DNA from: Owenia fusiformis
Taxonomy: Eukaryota; Annelida; Polychaeta; Sabellida; Oweniidae
DNA: 64,000 nucleotides
Direction: 5' to 3'
Assembly: GCA_903813345.2 (NCBI GenBank)
Contig: CAIIXF020000008.1
Coordinates: 17,468,822-17,532,821, forward strand
The notes beneath the pieces are model-generated. The model ran no database searches. It was not told the DNA's origin and saw only the letters and a list, made by a program, of their open reading frames with translations. The position numbers and the translations under genes were made by a program. Numbering within the stretch: position 1 is the first letter of the stretch; every line of letters begins with the position of its first letter. Below are positions 1 through 11,073 of the stretch, one piece after another.

Positions 1-284
1 TTAATATATAACATTATGGGGGTAAGCGTTTCATAGTTGGTCACGACGCCAGAAGTGCAAAGTATTGTTCCAAATTTTTGAATTTCGTGTTAGATTACGG
101 TAATCACACCTGAAGCATGGTTTTTGTTTTTGATAAATTACAATAAAGTTTAATAATATTCCTATGCGTATTTTGTGAAATTGTGTTGACGTTTATTTAA
201 GTTACAATGTAACGGTGCATTATATTTGATTAATCAGTATCTGAAAGTTTGATTTAAGCACTTCTACACGCTTTTACATTAGTC

Positions 285-628
285 CCAATCATGCAAATCC
301 CTTGAATGTCCCGGGACATCCTGCAAATTTAGGTGGATGTCCCACGAAATCCCGCAAATTTAGGGCACTTTGTCTAAAAAATCTGTCCCTCTATGAAGTT
401 TTTGGTGGTACACCTGTTAACTGTCCCGCAATTAGGGTGTTTGTCCCTCGAATGGTCCCGCGAAATCCCGCGAATTTGATAAAAAAAAATCTCGTATTAG
501 CGCAATCACGCAAATCCCTTAAATGTCCCGCAAATTCCCGCAAATTTAGTAGATGTTCCGCAAAATCCCGCGAAATTTGGGCACTGAGTCTAAAAAATCT
601 GTCCCGCGAGAAAATCTTTAGGGGTTGA
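285..628. repeat. Two-copy tandem repeat, about 210-bp unit
   Basis: Two diverged copies start near 290 and 500. Both begin with a CAATCA.GCAAATCCCTT motif and end with GTCTAAAAAATCTGTCCC. Each is built from CCCGCAAATTTAG/CCCGCGAAAT submotifs. The open frames seen here on both strands follow from the repeat composition and are not proposed as genes. The family is not recognised. Confidence 0.6.
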
Positions 629-879
629 CAGTACTGATTTACTGTAAACTTTAGAGACAGCTGTTTACAGTAGTCTAACTCTGAAGAATAAATCTGTAAC
701 ATTTACAGAATACACTTCAAACGCTAATAAGATCATCTGTTCAAAGCGGTTACGATCTTACCAATATATTTATATACGTGACGATATATTTTTGATATTC
801 GTATCATTGTCAGGCTGAATGACAGCAAAATATAGAAGATAAACACTTTGATCACATTGTTGTCAAAAAATTTTAAGAA

Positions 880-973
880 AATTTTTACTTCCGGTGAAAC
901 AAAAAATCTAAAATGATTGTATCTGATTGTCAAATAACCCTTGTTGAAAGTGAAGCTGGTTTTCCACAGATCG
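880..973 (+). promoter_or_regulatory. Candidate MTG2 promoter and 5' noncoding exon
   Basis: An ETS/GABP-like ACTTCCGG site lies at 887-894. It is followed by sequence ending in a strong splice donor, CGATCG-type exon end then GTAAGT, at 973/974. A matching acceptor (TTTCAG) lies at 2475-2480, upstream of the MTG2 start codon. Joining 973 to 2481 puts the upstream ATG at 913 into a short frame that stops before the MTG2 ATG, so this would be a noncoding leader or upstream ORF. ETS sites are common in promoters of nuclear genes for mitochondrial proteins. This is inferred; no transcript evidence is available. Confidence 0.35.
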
Positions 974-2504
974 GTAAGTACATAAATAAAATTAAAACTT
1001 TGAAACAAGCCTCATGTTGGACTGAAAGCATAAACTCACCGCCTTGTTTTTCTCTGATGGAAGCTGACATCTTGAAGTTGACGTTGCATTCAAACGAGGT
1101 TCAGCTTTTGTTCGGTAAAGTGTGGAACTTCGAAAACTCCAACAACTTTGTATGTTTGTGGAAATATGTGTTTTTATATGCGAATGCACATTATCAAAAT
1201 ATGCTACGAATGTCCTTAGGATAACATCCTATCTAAAGAATCGAATGAACCACCAATAAAACTTCAAAAATAAGGTAATTACGAAGTCTAAACTTTTGGT
1301 ATCAATGTGTGATTTTCATTTGCAAAACTGCATGTTTGAGTTTACACTTTCACTGTCAGTTTCATTATACCTCATACTTGTCTAGCTATGGGTCAATGCA
1401 ACCTACTTGACATTTTTTTTGTTCATGGTATATGGAAAGTAGTACTTAAAACACTAGTTTGCTAGTAGATGTATGACACATATATGTGTACATGTATTGA
1501 CAATTAAAGGCCTGCTTTGCATATTTTCAAAATTTTGTGGCAAAATAAAGTCTCCATTTGAATTTCATAGTATTTCCAATGGATTGATTAGTACTTTATC
1601 TTTCATTTGACACCAAAAACAGCTCAAACAAGACGCATCGAAGCTTGCAATATGTTATCAAAAAATATTTTTGATCTGTCAAGCCTGAAAGCCCATGGTC
1701 AAGCTTTATATATCAAGTTTTCATCAATGTCAATGAAAGATGGCGAATTTGTTTGTGTTACATGATACATTCATTTTTATAGAAGTGTCGCCATCTTTTA
1801 AATCAAGAGTAATTCAAAACATGCACTTTGTCTAAAATGTACATGCACTACTAATGATCTCTGAACTTCAACTACTATTTTCTACTTGAGTTATTTTTTC
1901 CTTGCTTTAATATTACTGCAGATCAAACTTTGTATCATATTTAATTAAGTGTGTGAGTAACATGTTTCAATGATTAATTTTTACTTTTTTCTTCTAAATT
2001 AAACATAGTGGGGCTTTAATGTTTGGTAATAGCTAGTAGAAGTGTCAGGGACCGCTAACATATTATCATTTTGAACCAAAAAATTGAATTATATTTTTGG
2101 GGTGTCAGTAAATCAATGGGATAATCAGGTCCTACGTGCTCTTTACAGACCCAAAAATCATCAAAACATAACATTACCACGGTTATGACAGGCCTTGCAA
2201 CCATTGTCACAGTCATATTAGGCTTTAACATGGCAGGATCCTTGCGCAACTTAATAAAAACTTAATAACATGGTGACAGTTGTGCCAGGGATAAGTCTTG
2301 CAACAGATAGGGTCTCCTTAAAGTCATATTTGGCTCAATTAACCTCAAATGAAATAGTTTTTACATTACTGATTAGATGAAATGTTCTTGAAAATACATT
2401 CATTATTAGATAGAGTCAATTCCATTAAGTTTAAATTACCATTTCAGTTGTCCTTTAAGTCTATGTTTTTTGTTTCAGTTTTTAGTGAGTAGAATACCAC
2501 AGTG

Positions 2505-5500
2505 ATGTTGCCTTCATGTGTTGTGAGGCCAGGTTTACAACCTATGACATACCTTGTAAGAAGCTACGTTGCGCGAGCTGCGAAGAAGATTAAACCTAGA
2601 TCTGATCGCCCTGAGGTAAATTGTATATTTGGTTATTCATTGTCATATTATTGAAATTTATTATATTATTGGTTATTCATTTGAAGAACACAATCACTTT
2701 AGTCTTTACACTTTAGTCTTTTGAGAAGTGGTGACATATTGTTATGGTCTCCAACTTTTTTGGATGGTGTTTGGCATTTGGTGGTTGGTGTTTGTAACAA
2801 ATAGCAGGTGGTGACAATGCCTTTAATGCCTTGCCATCAATATTAATGTCATGTTATAATTTACAATAAACACTTTACATTTTTCTTATTTTCAGAACAA
2901 ACACTTTATGGATTTTAGACGTGTACATCTGAAAGGTGGCAAAGGTGGAAATGGAATGATGTCATTTCTTAGTTTATTTGCTAATGAGTTTGCTGGACCA
3001 GATGGTGGGGATGGTGGTTGTGGAGGCCATGTCATACTCCAAGGTTAGTGCCTAACTATTTGGGGCGTTGTTTGTTAGATAGTACAGTATATTAGGTAAA
3101 ATATTCAATAGTTTCAGCTGACATCAATGTTAAAGCCGTGGGTGGTATTTTATATTGAGTAAAATATTCAATATTTTCGGCTGACACCAATGTTAAGGCA
3201 CTGGATTGTACTTTATATAAGGTATAAGGGCCTTGATTGTGATATATTTGAATATTTTCAGCTGACGCCAATGTTTAGGCCCTTGATAGTAATTCTAGTA
3301 TATTCCAATATTTTCAGCTGACACCAATGTTAAGGCCCTGAATCATGTGAAGACAGAGTACAAGGCAGCTGATGGAGAGAATGGGAAGTCCAAGTGTTGC
3401 CATAGCAAGAATACTGAACACACATACGTTTCTGTAAGTCAGTGTGAAACTGTTACAAATAAGTGATTGTTACGTCTTAATTCCTTCCCTCAGATACTCA
3501 CCAGGCCCGTAGCCAGGGGGGGTTCGTAGGGTTCGGGCAACCCCCACCCCTGGCCAAAAATTCTTTCAAAATCATGCAGTTTTTCACAATTTTGAGCACT
3601 TCTCAAGTGATTTTAGCCATATTTAAGCCAAAATTGTCAACTATGAACCCCCCTGGAAATTTTTGAAAACTGAACCCCCTTGGCAAATCCTGACTATGGG
3701 CCTGCTCACTCAATGTAATGAAAATTTGAAATGTTGACTGCTTACACATCCAGTGCCAAAATCAGTATTTTACACTAACATAATTAATATTTACTCCCTC
3801 TCCCTTATGAAATTCACTTTCTTCATTCACAACTGTTAACATTTGTACACAATCCCTAAGGTAGAAATGGTGAATTAATAAGGCTTTACAAGGAAAAGTA
3901 ATGACTGTAATATATTTTGTGCATGAAGTACAACCTATCCTGTAAGTATCCTGTGAAAATATGTAAATTAAGACCAATTATCATGATGATAGTAGGATCT
4001 GGTCATATTCTTTCATTATTTTTAAATTGAGGTTCCAATTGGTACAATCTGCAAAGACGAGTCTGGTTCTGTAGTTGCCGATCTCGCTAAGCAAAATGCA
4101 ATATTTGTTGCTGCACGCGGTGGTGCTGGTGGCCATGGCAACCATTATTTCCTATCCAATGAAAAGAGAGCTCCAACTACTCATGAGATGGGAGCAGCTG
4201 GAGAGGATAAACACCTATTGTTGGAATTGAGAACTATTGCTCATGCGGGATTGGTAAGATCTAATTCCTTGTAACTTGAACTTGGATGGCTTACATGTCT
4301 AAGGTTTTAATGTATTGTAAACACGAGATATCATTCTAAGTTTAAAATGTATTACATAGTGGATGGAAGCCAAAAAATCAAAATAGCATTTAGGATAAAT
4401 GTATAAACAGTGTATGTAAACATTTATTTTGTAGATTGGATTCCCTAATGCTGGAAAGTCAACCCTACTACGTGCAGTATCGAGAGCACGTCCCAAAGTG
4501 GCTGCATACCCCTTCACCACTCTTAATCCACATGTGGGCATAGTGGAATATGAAGACATGGTTCAAGTTGCAGGTCAGTTAAACCACAGTTTTAGGTTCA
4601 TGAGACCATCCTACAATGTATATTGTTAGTACCTCAGTTGAAATACTCGATTTTGATTGGTCAACGAGCGGTGAATAATTTTAACTGTACACCGCGCAAT
4701 GCATTGCCGGTGAATAATATTCCCAGCATTCCACTAAAATGACGTCATTATCAGACGATAAAATGGCCGCCGCTAGCACTAGCCGTTTCAAAAATGTTGA
4801 AGATGAGGATATTATTAGTCTCTTAGTCAAAATACGAAGAAAAATCTAAAACTTTGTACAAAGCTTTTAGTGGACTTCGCCCAGGAGAGTAATTTGACTC
4901 CATTGAGTGAACTTACTGCCGATATACTGAAATACAACATGAACGTCTCGAGGGTCTGGATCCAACTTCAAGTCAACTTCAAGGGTCAGAAAAATCTAAG
5001 ATATTCTTCGGACTAACAAAACAATTATAGACCTCTCCATTCGGTTTACTGTCAAAATTATATCCCTCGACTGTAAACCTCGACCTACGGTCTCGGTTTA
5101 CAGTCTCGGGATATAATTTTGACAGTAAACCTTTGGAGAGGTCAATAATTGTATATTGTAGATCAGTGATCTATATTGATTTGTTGGTATTGAACATTTG
5201 GGAAAAATGACATGTTTTTTTAAATTGAAGTACCGGTATAAATAAATGGCCTATTATTTCTAACAATTCCTCTGGAAGTTGTCCTACCAATTTTAAATAC
5301 ATGAACAGGAAGTAAATTTCTAGAGGAGCAAAATAAATAATGTCAAAACTTGACCTTACAAGTTACAACTGTACCCAGGGTTCTCACTAGGCTTTTAGAC
5401 TCCGGAGAATCTCCGGAGTCTAATGTCATTAGACCCCTTTGCTCCAGAGTCTACTAGCCTTTCCTGTCTCTAAAGTGTTTTTTTCGGAGTCTAATTTTAC

Positions 5501-6218
5501 ATTTTTGTCACATTATTTGTGGTAAAACTTTTGAGAAAATACATAACACTGGATACAACCAAGGAATAGGAAGTCAGAAACCTTTTAGAAAGGTATAAAA
5601 TAGGAAAATAATCTAAATAGTATTTTTAAAGTATACTAATATAGAATATCTCTGATCTCAAATGGGGGAGGAGCAGTCGCGATACCGCGAAAAATCTGGG
5701 GTCTAAAAATTTCCTGGTGAGAACCCTGGTACCTGTAACTCAATAACTTGTATTTCTCCACTCCAAGCGCTAGCTGAATCATTGAAAATCACAACACCAT
5801 GAAGCAATAAATATGTCTTCCTTATTGTGTTTCAGTTGCTGATATACCAGGTCTTATAGAGGGCGCACACCAAAACAGAGGCCTTGGTATTTCATTCCTG
5901 CGTCACATCGAGCGTTGCTTATGCCTGCTTTACGTCATAGATCTCTCGGTAGATGAGCCATGGACTCAGCTAGACAACCTCAAATACGAACTTGAACAAT
6001 ACAGCGAAGGATTGTCTGAACGCCGACATGCTATAATTGGCAATAAGATTGACTTGAAAAAATCTCAGGATAATTTTGAATTACTGAAAGCTAGGACTGA
6101 TCTTCCAGTGATTGCCATATCAGCTAAGAAACTGTTAAACATTGAGGAAGTGGAGCTACATTTAAGACAGTTATATGATAATAATGTTTCACAAGAACAG
6201 GGTGATGAAGATGATTAA
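2505..6218 (+). CDS. MTG2: Mitochondrial ribosome-associated GTPase 2 (Obg/GTPBP5 family)
   Basis: Six coding exons join in frame: 2505-2615, 2896-3043, 3318-3433, 4032-4253, 4435-4573 and 5836-6218. They give 372 aa, close to the roughly 400 aa of vertebrate MTG2. All introns are GT-AG. The N-terminus is basic, with scattered Arg/Lys and almost no acids for 30 residues, and looks like a mitochondrial presequence. Residues about 42-180 are the Obg fold, with the glycine-rich KGGKGGNG and GPDGGDGG motifs. The GTPase domain follows: G1 GFPNAGKS (201-208), G2 PFTT (225-228), G3 DIPG (248-251), G4 NKID (315-318), G5 SAK (341-343). The tail is acidic (GDEDD). The family assists late assembly of the large mitoribosomal subunit. 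The first coding exon is preceded by an acceptor at 2480, so a noncoding exon lies upstream. AATAAA at 6972 is a possible poly(A) signal. The start was chosen as the first ATG that gives a presequence. Confidence 0.95.
2728..2826. repeat. Small interspersed repeat in MTG2 intron 1
   Basis: The segment from GGTGACATATTG to GGTGGTGACA resembles 56924-57045. Both share GTCTCCAACTTTTT, a GGTGTTTG-rich core and CTGTAACAAAT...CAGGTGGTGACA. The other copy has TGTCACCACC/GGTGGTGACA ends, so this is probably a short MITE. Confidence 0.5.
3514..3702. mobile_element. MITE, GGCCCGTAGCCAGG family, copy 1
   Basis: This is an about 190-bp element in MTG2 intron 3. It starts GGCCCGTAGCCAGGGGGG and ends in a degraded inverse (CCTGACTATGGGCC). 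The core contains AATCATGCAGTTTTTCAC and AAGTGATTTTAGCCAT. Three more copies occur in the window, near 31091, 59147 and 60870. All carry G-rich or C-rich runs next to the termini. No transposase is encoded, so it is non-autonomous. Confidence 0.75.
4630..5165. mobile_element. Interspersed repeat with terminal palindrome in MTG2 intron 5
   Basis: The element begins GTACCTCAGTTGAAATACTC and shares that start, a following TGATTGGT box and an internal CAGACTAACAAA...GACCTCT segment with 61496-61800. The right part (5030-5143) is a hairpin: GACCTCTCC..TTTACTGTCAAAATTATATCCC is matched inversely by GGGATATAATTTTGACAGTAAA..GGAGAGGTC. No coding capacity was recognised, and the superfamily is not identified. 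Confidence 0.55.
5375..5729. mobile_element. MITE with CCAGGGTTCTCAC termini
   Basis: It is a 355-bp element in MTG2 intron 5. The left end CCAGGGTTCTCACTAGG and right end CCTGGTGAGAACCCTGG are inverse copies with one mismatch. TAC-type flanks on both sides may be a short target duplication. Internally, GACTCCGGAGAATCTCCGGA is a second dyad. No coding sequence is present. Confidence 0.8.
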
Positions 6219-6226
6219 ACACACAC

Positions 6227-6422
6227 CAGTGAACTCCCCAGCATTAAAGCAAGTGGGTGCAGTACCCAGATGAGATTTCAAAATCAGGCTTGCACCCATC
6301 TGAAAATTCTTTTACACCCACTTGCAAATGACGAAAATCATGAAAAATGGGGCATATTTTGTCTAATTTTCATCCGAATTGTGAAAATGTGAAATGTGAA
6401 AAATCCTGTGGAGAGTTCACTG
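6227..6422. mobile_element. MITE with CAGTGAACTC termini in the MTG2 3' UTR
   Basis: This 196-bp element starts 9 bases after the MTG2 stop codon. The left end CAGTGAACTCCCCA and right end TGGAGAGTTCACTG are near-perfect inverse repeats. Inside, CAAGTGGGTGCA and TGCACCCA/CACCCACTTGC form further dyads. It would be part of the mature MTG2 3' UTR if the poly(A) signal at 6972 is used. Confidence 0.75.
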
Positions 6423-7060
6423 CAGGCTCATAGCTAGGAGGTTTGGGGGTTCGAGCAATAGCCACTATATCTAACTCGATTCTTTATAATTGTAATAAAC
6501 AACATGTCTATTTTCTTCTTTGAATCATACCAAGAAGGTGTTGATTCCAAATCTTTGCATGACCGCTCAGAGTTTAGGAAACAACGCCTTGGTGGAATGA
6601 AGCAGCTACAATGCATTGAGTCTTGGGCGTAAATTCCTTTCACAGATTGAAAAATATTTTCTCCAGATCATAAATGGAACAAAATCACTGTAAGAATACA
6701 TTTTCAATGAGATTTTTTGCAAGGGTCAAGTTGTCAAGTCATCAAATCCAATGTGAGAAGTCCATTCATCACCATGACAACTGTTTAACTGGTGACCTTG
6801 CATGTGTTATTGATAGTTCACACATTGTTCATTATGTGAATACTCTGTTCTTATTGGCTGGAATCGGACACACCTTGGCTAGCTATGTGTGAATTTAGAT
6901 TTACTGATTTGCAATACTAGATATAGTATCTGGTAAATACATAGAAACTGAATATGTAATACATGAAGAGCAATAAATGATAAAACCCCATTAAGACTTT
7001 AATTAATTGTAATCCACTTATTTAACTTTTTGACAGTTGTAACTCCTACGTAAGATATAC
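6423..7060. other. MTG2 3' end and downstream spacer
   Basis: No gene was recognised. AATAAA at 6972-6977 is the first canonical poly(A) signal downstream of MTG2 and is the likely 3' end. Open frames of 60-70 codons here lack motifs. Confidence 0.4.
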
Positions 7061-9309
7061 ACGCGGTAGTATCTCTTCGGGACGTATCGAAACCACTCCG
7101 TCCCGAAAAACCGTTAATTTGAATTTAAAACCTACCCCAGTGTTTGAAAATGAAGGATTGTGAGTCTCACACTTCACCGTTTTTCTTCAAACTTGTTTCG
7201 TACAAAGCTTCACAGAAATACCTTTCAGTCGATACATTGTTTTCGTGTACAAAGTACCTCGTTTTAGCGGCGTTTTGGTCCCCAGCTGTGAGATAAAGCA
7301 AATTTTTATAACTTTCAACTGTAAGTCAAGTTATCTCGCCAGTCTTTTACCCATTCTCGCCCATAGTTTCAGAATGGACTCCCATTACAACCTTCCATCG
7401 CTACGTCTTGATTTTTGGGCACCAAACGCAGCAGTTTCTAAATCATCCACACATCTCTTCAAATTTGACCAATACGTCCCGTCATCTTCCACTACGCCCC
7501 GCCGAGTCTATCACTATACACGTAGAGTTGCATTCTAAAACAATTTGTCCATCGATGTGTCCGTTTGTACGTTGCCATTGTCGATTCTAAATACCAATCG
7601 GATTGTGTTTTAAGATTTACCCATTCTTGTCCATTTTCAATATACCTATAATAGGGTGGTCCAAAATCTCCCTAAAATTTAGATTTCCCGATATTGCAAT
7701 ATAAAGATTTTAATTACTGAACAATTGAAAATATTTTTAAGAAACGTTTAAAGTGCCCCATCCTTGAAAAAAATATTATTTATATTATTTTCAGCATAAC
7801 GTTAGAAACATGTATCATTTTATATGGTACACGTTTCATAATGTAATCCAATGGAATCATACAGAAGAAAGGTTGACACACAACAGTTTAAATCTTTATA
7901 TTACATTATCAGACCAAGTCAGTAGATGTTGTTTATATACCAATTAGTGTTGTAGGTGGTCCTATCAAATTATGGTCCTAGTCTCTATTGATTTATATGG
8001 TGACCTGATTACAATTATTTTCCTTACTATTTATACACAATCAGGGCCAGAAAGGGCCGTTAGGAAAGGGGACCATAATCCCCAGGGGACCATAATTTCT
8101 TTCACACCGGCTTTGTTAGTACTTTACCTTGGATGTCATACAGTACATTTACACTGTGGTATGATGATGAACTTAGAAAATATGTATAGTCATGACAAAA
8201 TGTTCTTTGTGATATAATATTGTATAGTATCATTCTGATACGTATTACATGTTTATGTTTAGTGCATAAAATTCATAGCCAGATCAATAATTCGGAGAGA
8301 ATACGCTGGACGATAGAATATTAGAAACTATATAAACATTCTTCATAGAATTAAGCAAATAGTGTTATTATCATTTAAGTAGTAACTGCATATGTTTAAA
8401 ACCACTCTGTTTAAATACAGGTAAATAAATAAATATGATGCAATGAAAATTGAAGCTTTCTGTCGAGAGCAATAGTCATCACGATAGTATAGCGTTTTTT
8501 CTTTTACATGTTACTTTTTGTACATCATTGATTGATCCGCTCTAATCTACCCTCGGCCGATAATTAACAAATTATTTATGTTGAACATTAGCAAAACAAG
8601 ATTCCAGATTTTATTGTGTTTCAAACCAGACACTTGGTTTCTTCACAAAATCAAATACAGGACAATTACATATAATTAAAGTTAAAAAGCAACATCTTCA
8701 CAAACATTTGAATTATCAATTTCATGCAATCAGTTATAGTTATACTCCGTATGTATGCTAAACTTAAGACTGGTGTTAAGAATCGACCAAGGCAAACCTA
8801 TGTAAAATTACACAACGATGAACAAAATGTTTTAGAATACAACTCCACGTTTGTAGTCATAGACTCGGCGGGGCGTAGTGGAAGGTGACGGGACGTATTA
8901 GTCAAATTTTAAGAGATGTGTGGATGATTTAGAAACTGCTGCGTTTGATGCCCAAAAATCAAAACGTAGCAATGGAAGGTTGTAATGGGAGTCCATTCTG
9001 AAATTATGAGCGAGAATGGGTAAACGACTGGCGAGATAACTTGACTTACAGTTGAAAGTTATGAAAGTTTGCTTTATCTCGCAGCTGGGGACCAAAACGC
9101 CGCTAAAACGAGGTACTTTGTACACGAAAACAATGTATCGACTGAAAGGTATTTCTGTGAAGCTTTGTACGGAACAAGTTTGAAGAAAAACGGTGAAGTG
9201 TGAGACTCACAATCCTTGATTTTCAAACACTGGGGTAGGTTTTAAATTTAAATTAACGGTTTTTCGGGACGGAGTGGTTTCGATACGTCCCGAAGAGATA
9301 CTACCGCGT
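7061..9309. mobile_element. Long-inverted-repeat DNA element, 2.2 kb, non-autonomous
   Basis: Two arms of about 480 bp, 7061-7541 and 8829-9309, are inverse copies at high identity. Both start ACGCGGTAGTATCTCTTCGG, and both pass through a TTTCGTGTACAAAGTACCTC segment. The arms enclose about 1.3 kb of AT-rich sequence with no recognisable transposase. The only open frames, about 60-97 codons, lie in the arms and mirror each other. No clean target duplication was seen; both flanks are TA-rich. A fragment of the arm recurs at 59092-59303. It could be a deletion derivative of a larger transposon. Confidence 0.8.
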
Positions 9310-9399
9310 ATAATAAGCTTGGATTAAAAACAAAAAATGTCATCATATTTGGATGTGATTACAATGTAGAATCAGGATTACTCTGACTTAGGCTGTCAC

Positions 9400-9824
9400 C
9401 AAGGCCACCACTATGATCCAGGACTCGTTCAATCACGAGCAAGTACCCATTGAAATTGGGAATCTTTGTATCACTTGGGAAATAGGATCAGAATGGTAAA
9501 AAGACACATTACTGTTCTTTGATACTACAGCAATACTTTCGAAATAGGTTATTTAACATTCAATGACATGAAATATGATTATTTTTCCATAATATGGAAG
9601 AAACAGGCGTCAACATGCACGTTTGCATAATGTAAATTAATGTTCACATATCCCACTGAAAAACAAACATTCATTGAATGTTTAATAGTCTGTTTTGAAA
9701 GTATTGCTGAAGTATAAAAGAAATGATAATGTGTCTTTTTACCCCTTTGATCCATATCTATGTACATGATGTAATGCAACGAATTTCAACGGTACTTGCA
9801 CGCGATGTGGATCATACCCGTGAA
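9400..9824. mobile_element. MITE related to the ends of the 45.5-49.9 kb element
   Basis: The left and right halves are inverse copies. GGTAAAAAGACACATTA at about 9495 matches the inverse of 9730-9750, and AGCAATACTTTC is matched by GAAAGTATTGCT. The outer parts (CTATGATCC...CACGAGCAAGTAC and GTACTTGCACGCGAT..GGATCATACCCGTG) and the core GGCGTCAACATGCACGTTTG match the right end of the element ending at 49868. This is therefore a diverged, short relative of that element. Confidence 0.65.
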
Positions 9825-11073
9825 GGAAAAAATAAAATTTTGTGATAGTAACTTATATGTGTTAGTAACTTATGTTGGAACAGAATGTACAGGGTTACAT
9901 TCATTTATTAATCTTGTGAATATTCATTGTATATTTTCCAAATTGTTGTATTAACACAGACCAGTATTATCCTGTATAAAAATGCAATAGCAGTATCAGA
10001 ATTGTAAATCCATCATGGGATATTTACATAATTTACATTACACCCAAAATTATTAGAGACAAAAACTACTATTCCCCACAACATACTTCTTTGCACTAAT
10101 ACACCTTCCTAAAGTATTTAAAAATAGCACCTAAGGAGGTTTGAAAAAACTTTTGTTGTACATCACTGAGATATTTTCCCATCTTAATTAAATTAGTGGT
10201 CATCATTGGTAAATATATATGACGGCTTTGTAACTATAGCTAGTGAACCAACTTAAAATTGACAATCACCTTTCCAATACCCTTTGCATTCGTTTGACTT
10301 CACTTCTTAAAAGAGAGATTCGTCTTAGATTCGTCTAGTTTAACTAGAGTCTGCACGCAGGGTACTCTCCAACGGTGTATTGATACCTTAGGAGAAATTG
10401 TGTTGGACGGTGAAACTCTCGTTTTAGTCAGATATTGATCATATAGGATAAATTCCACTATATTTGTACTAACATTATTTTGCTGGAGGTCGTCTTGACA
10501 TGAATTGGTTCAATATAGTCTCAGGTTACGAAACCTCAGTTTTCCAATAACAGTAAGTTATAGGGGAATCCCCACCAACAAGTACACTGCAGTAGCAAGG
10601 AAGGTTGGCTCCCAGGGACGCCAATCGATATTCTATTCCATATATGGGTATCACCATATATCGGTCATTCTCCTTGCAGCCGTAGAAATACAAAGGCTGG
10701 ATCGGAAAGTACTGCATCGATCGGAGCCGAATATCGAGTTGGAACACTGGCTTCCAATCATCCTTGCTGCACTAGCTGATAAGGGAATCGATGCAACTTC
10801 CCCGAATTGAAACTGAAACTGTAATTTCTTTGAATAACACTTAACTTTGGATCTCAGGTTGGGTGTTGACGTTCTCAGTTTCACCTTCCAGGTAAATGGA
10901 CAGTCCGACACACTGTAAACTTCGCATCAAGGCGATTAACTATTTTTTATGACTACTGAGGACTGGACGGGCCTAAAAGAGGAATTGTTGCGTAATAATA
11001 ACCTGACACCATACGCATAGGATTTTGTAGGGAGTAGATTACAGTCTTAGGTGTAGTGTCTTCTTGATCCGCG
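9825..11073. other. Spacer upstream of the RIG-I-like gene
   Basis: No coding exon was recognised. The stretch contains a short MITE at 10279-10364. At about 10670-10765 it has a repeat segment shared with 62680-62790. The 101-codon frame at 10505-10810 overlaps that repeat and is not proposed as a gene. The promoter of the receptor gene should lie just left of 11074, but no distinctive element was identified. Confidence 0.45.
10279..10364. mobile_element. Short MITE, TACCCTTTGCA family, copy 1
   Basis: It is an 86-bp element with TACCCTTTGCA at the left and TGCACGCAGGGTA at the right, imperfect inverse ends. The core TTCGACTTCACTTCTT..AAGAGAG recurs at 43948-44018 and inverted at about 11800-11868. 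The three copies differ in length and have no coding capacity. Confidence 0.6.

Larger units (their letters stand above)
1..2504. other. Intergenic / 5' region of MTG2, mostly unassigned
   Basis: No convincing coding exon was found here. An AATAAA at about 143 could be the polyadenylation signal of a gene lying to the left, but nothing else supports that. A tandem duplication occupies 285-625 and a possible first exon of MTG2 lies near 895-973; both have their own entries. The rest, about 1000-2480, is AT-rich sequence with no recognisable gene or repeat boundary. Short open frames in this stretch lack family motifs. Confidence 0.5.

Noticed and set aside
913-1224. 103-codon open frame starting MIVSDCQITLVESEAGFPQI
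   Set aside because: A strong donor interrupts it at 973/974 and it has no recognisable domain. It is better read as part of a noncoding first exon with an upstream ORF.
7245-7538. 97-codon frame and its mirror at 8898-9125 as a real gene
   Set aside because: Both lie in inverted arms of a repeat, with no known domain. Noted instead as a testable point in the findings.
10505-10810. 101-codon open frame upstream of the receptor gene
   Set aside because: It overlaps a repeat that recurs at 62680-62790, where the frame is not kept intact.
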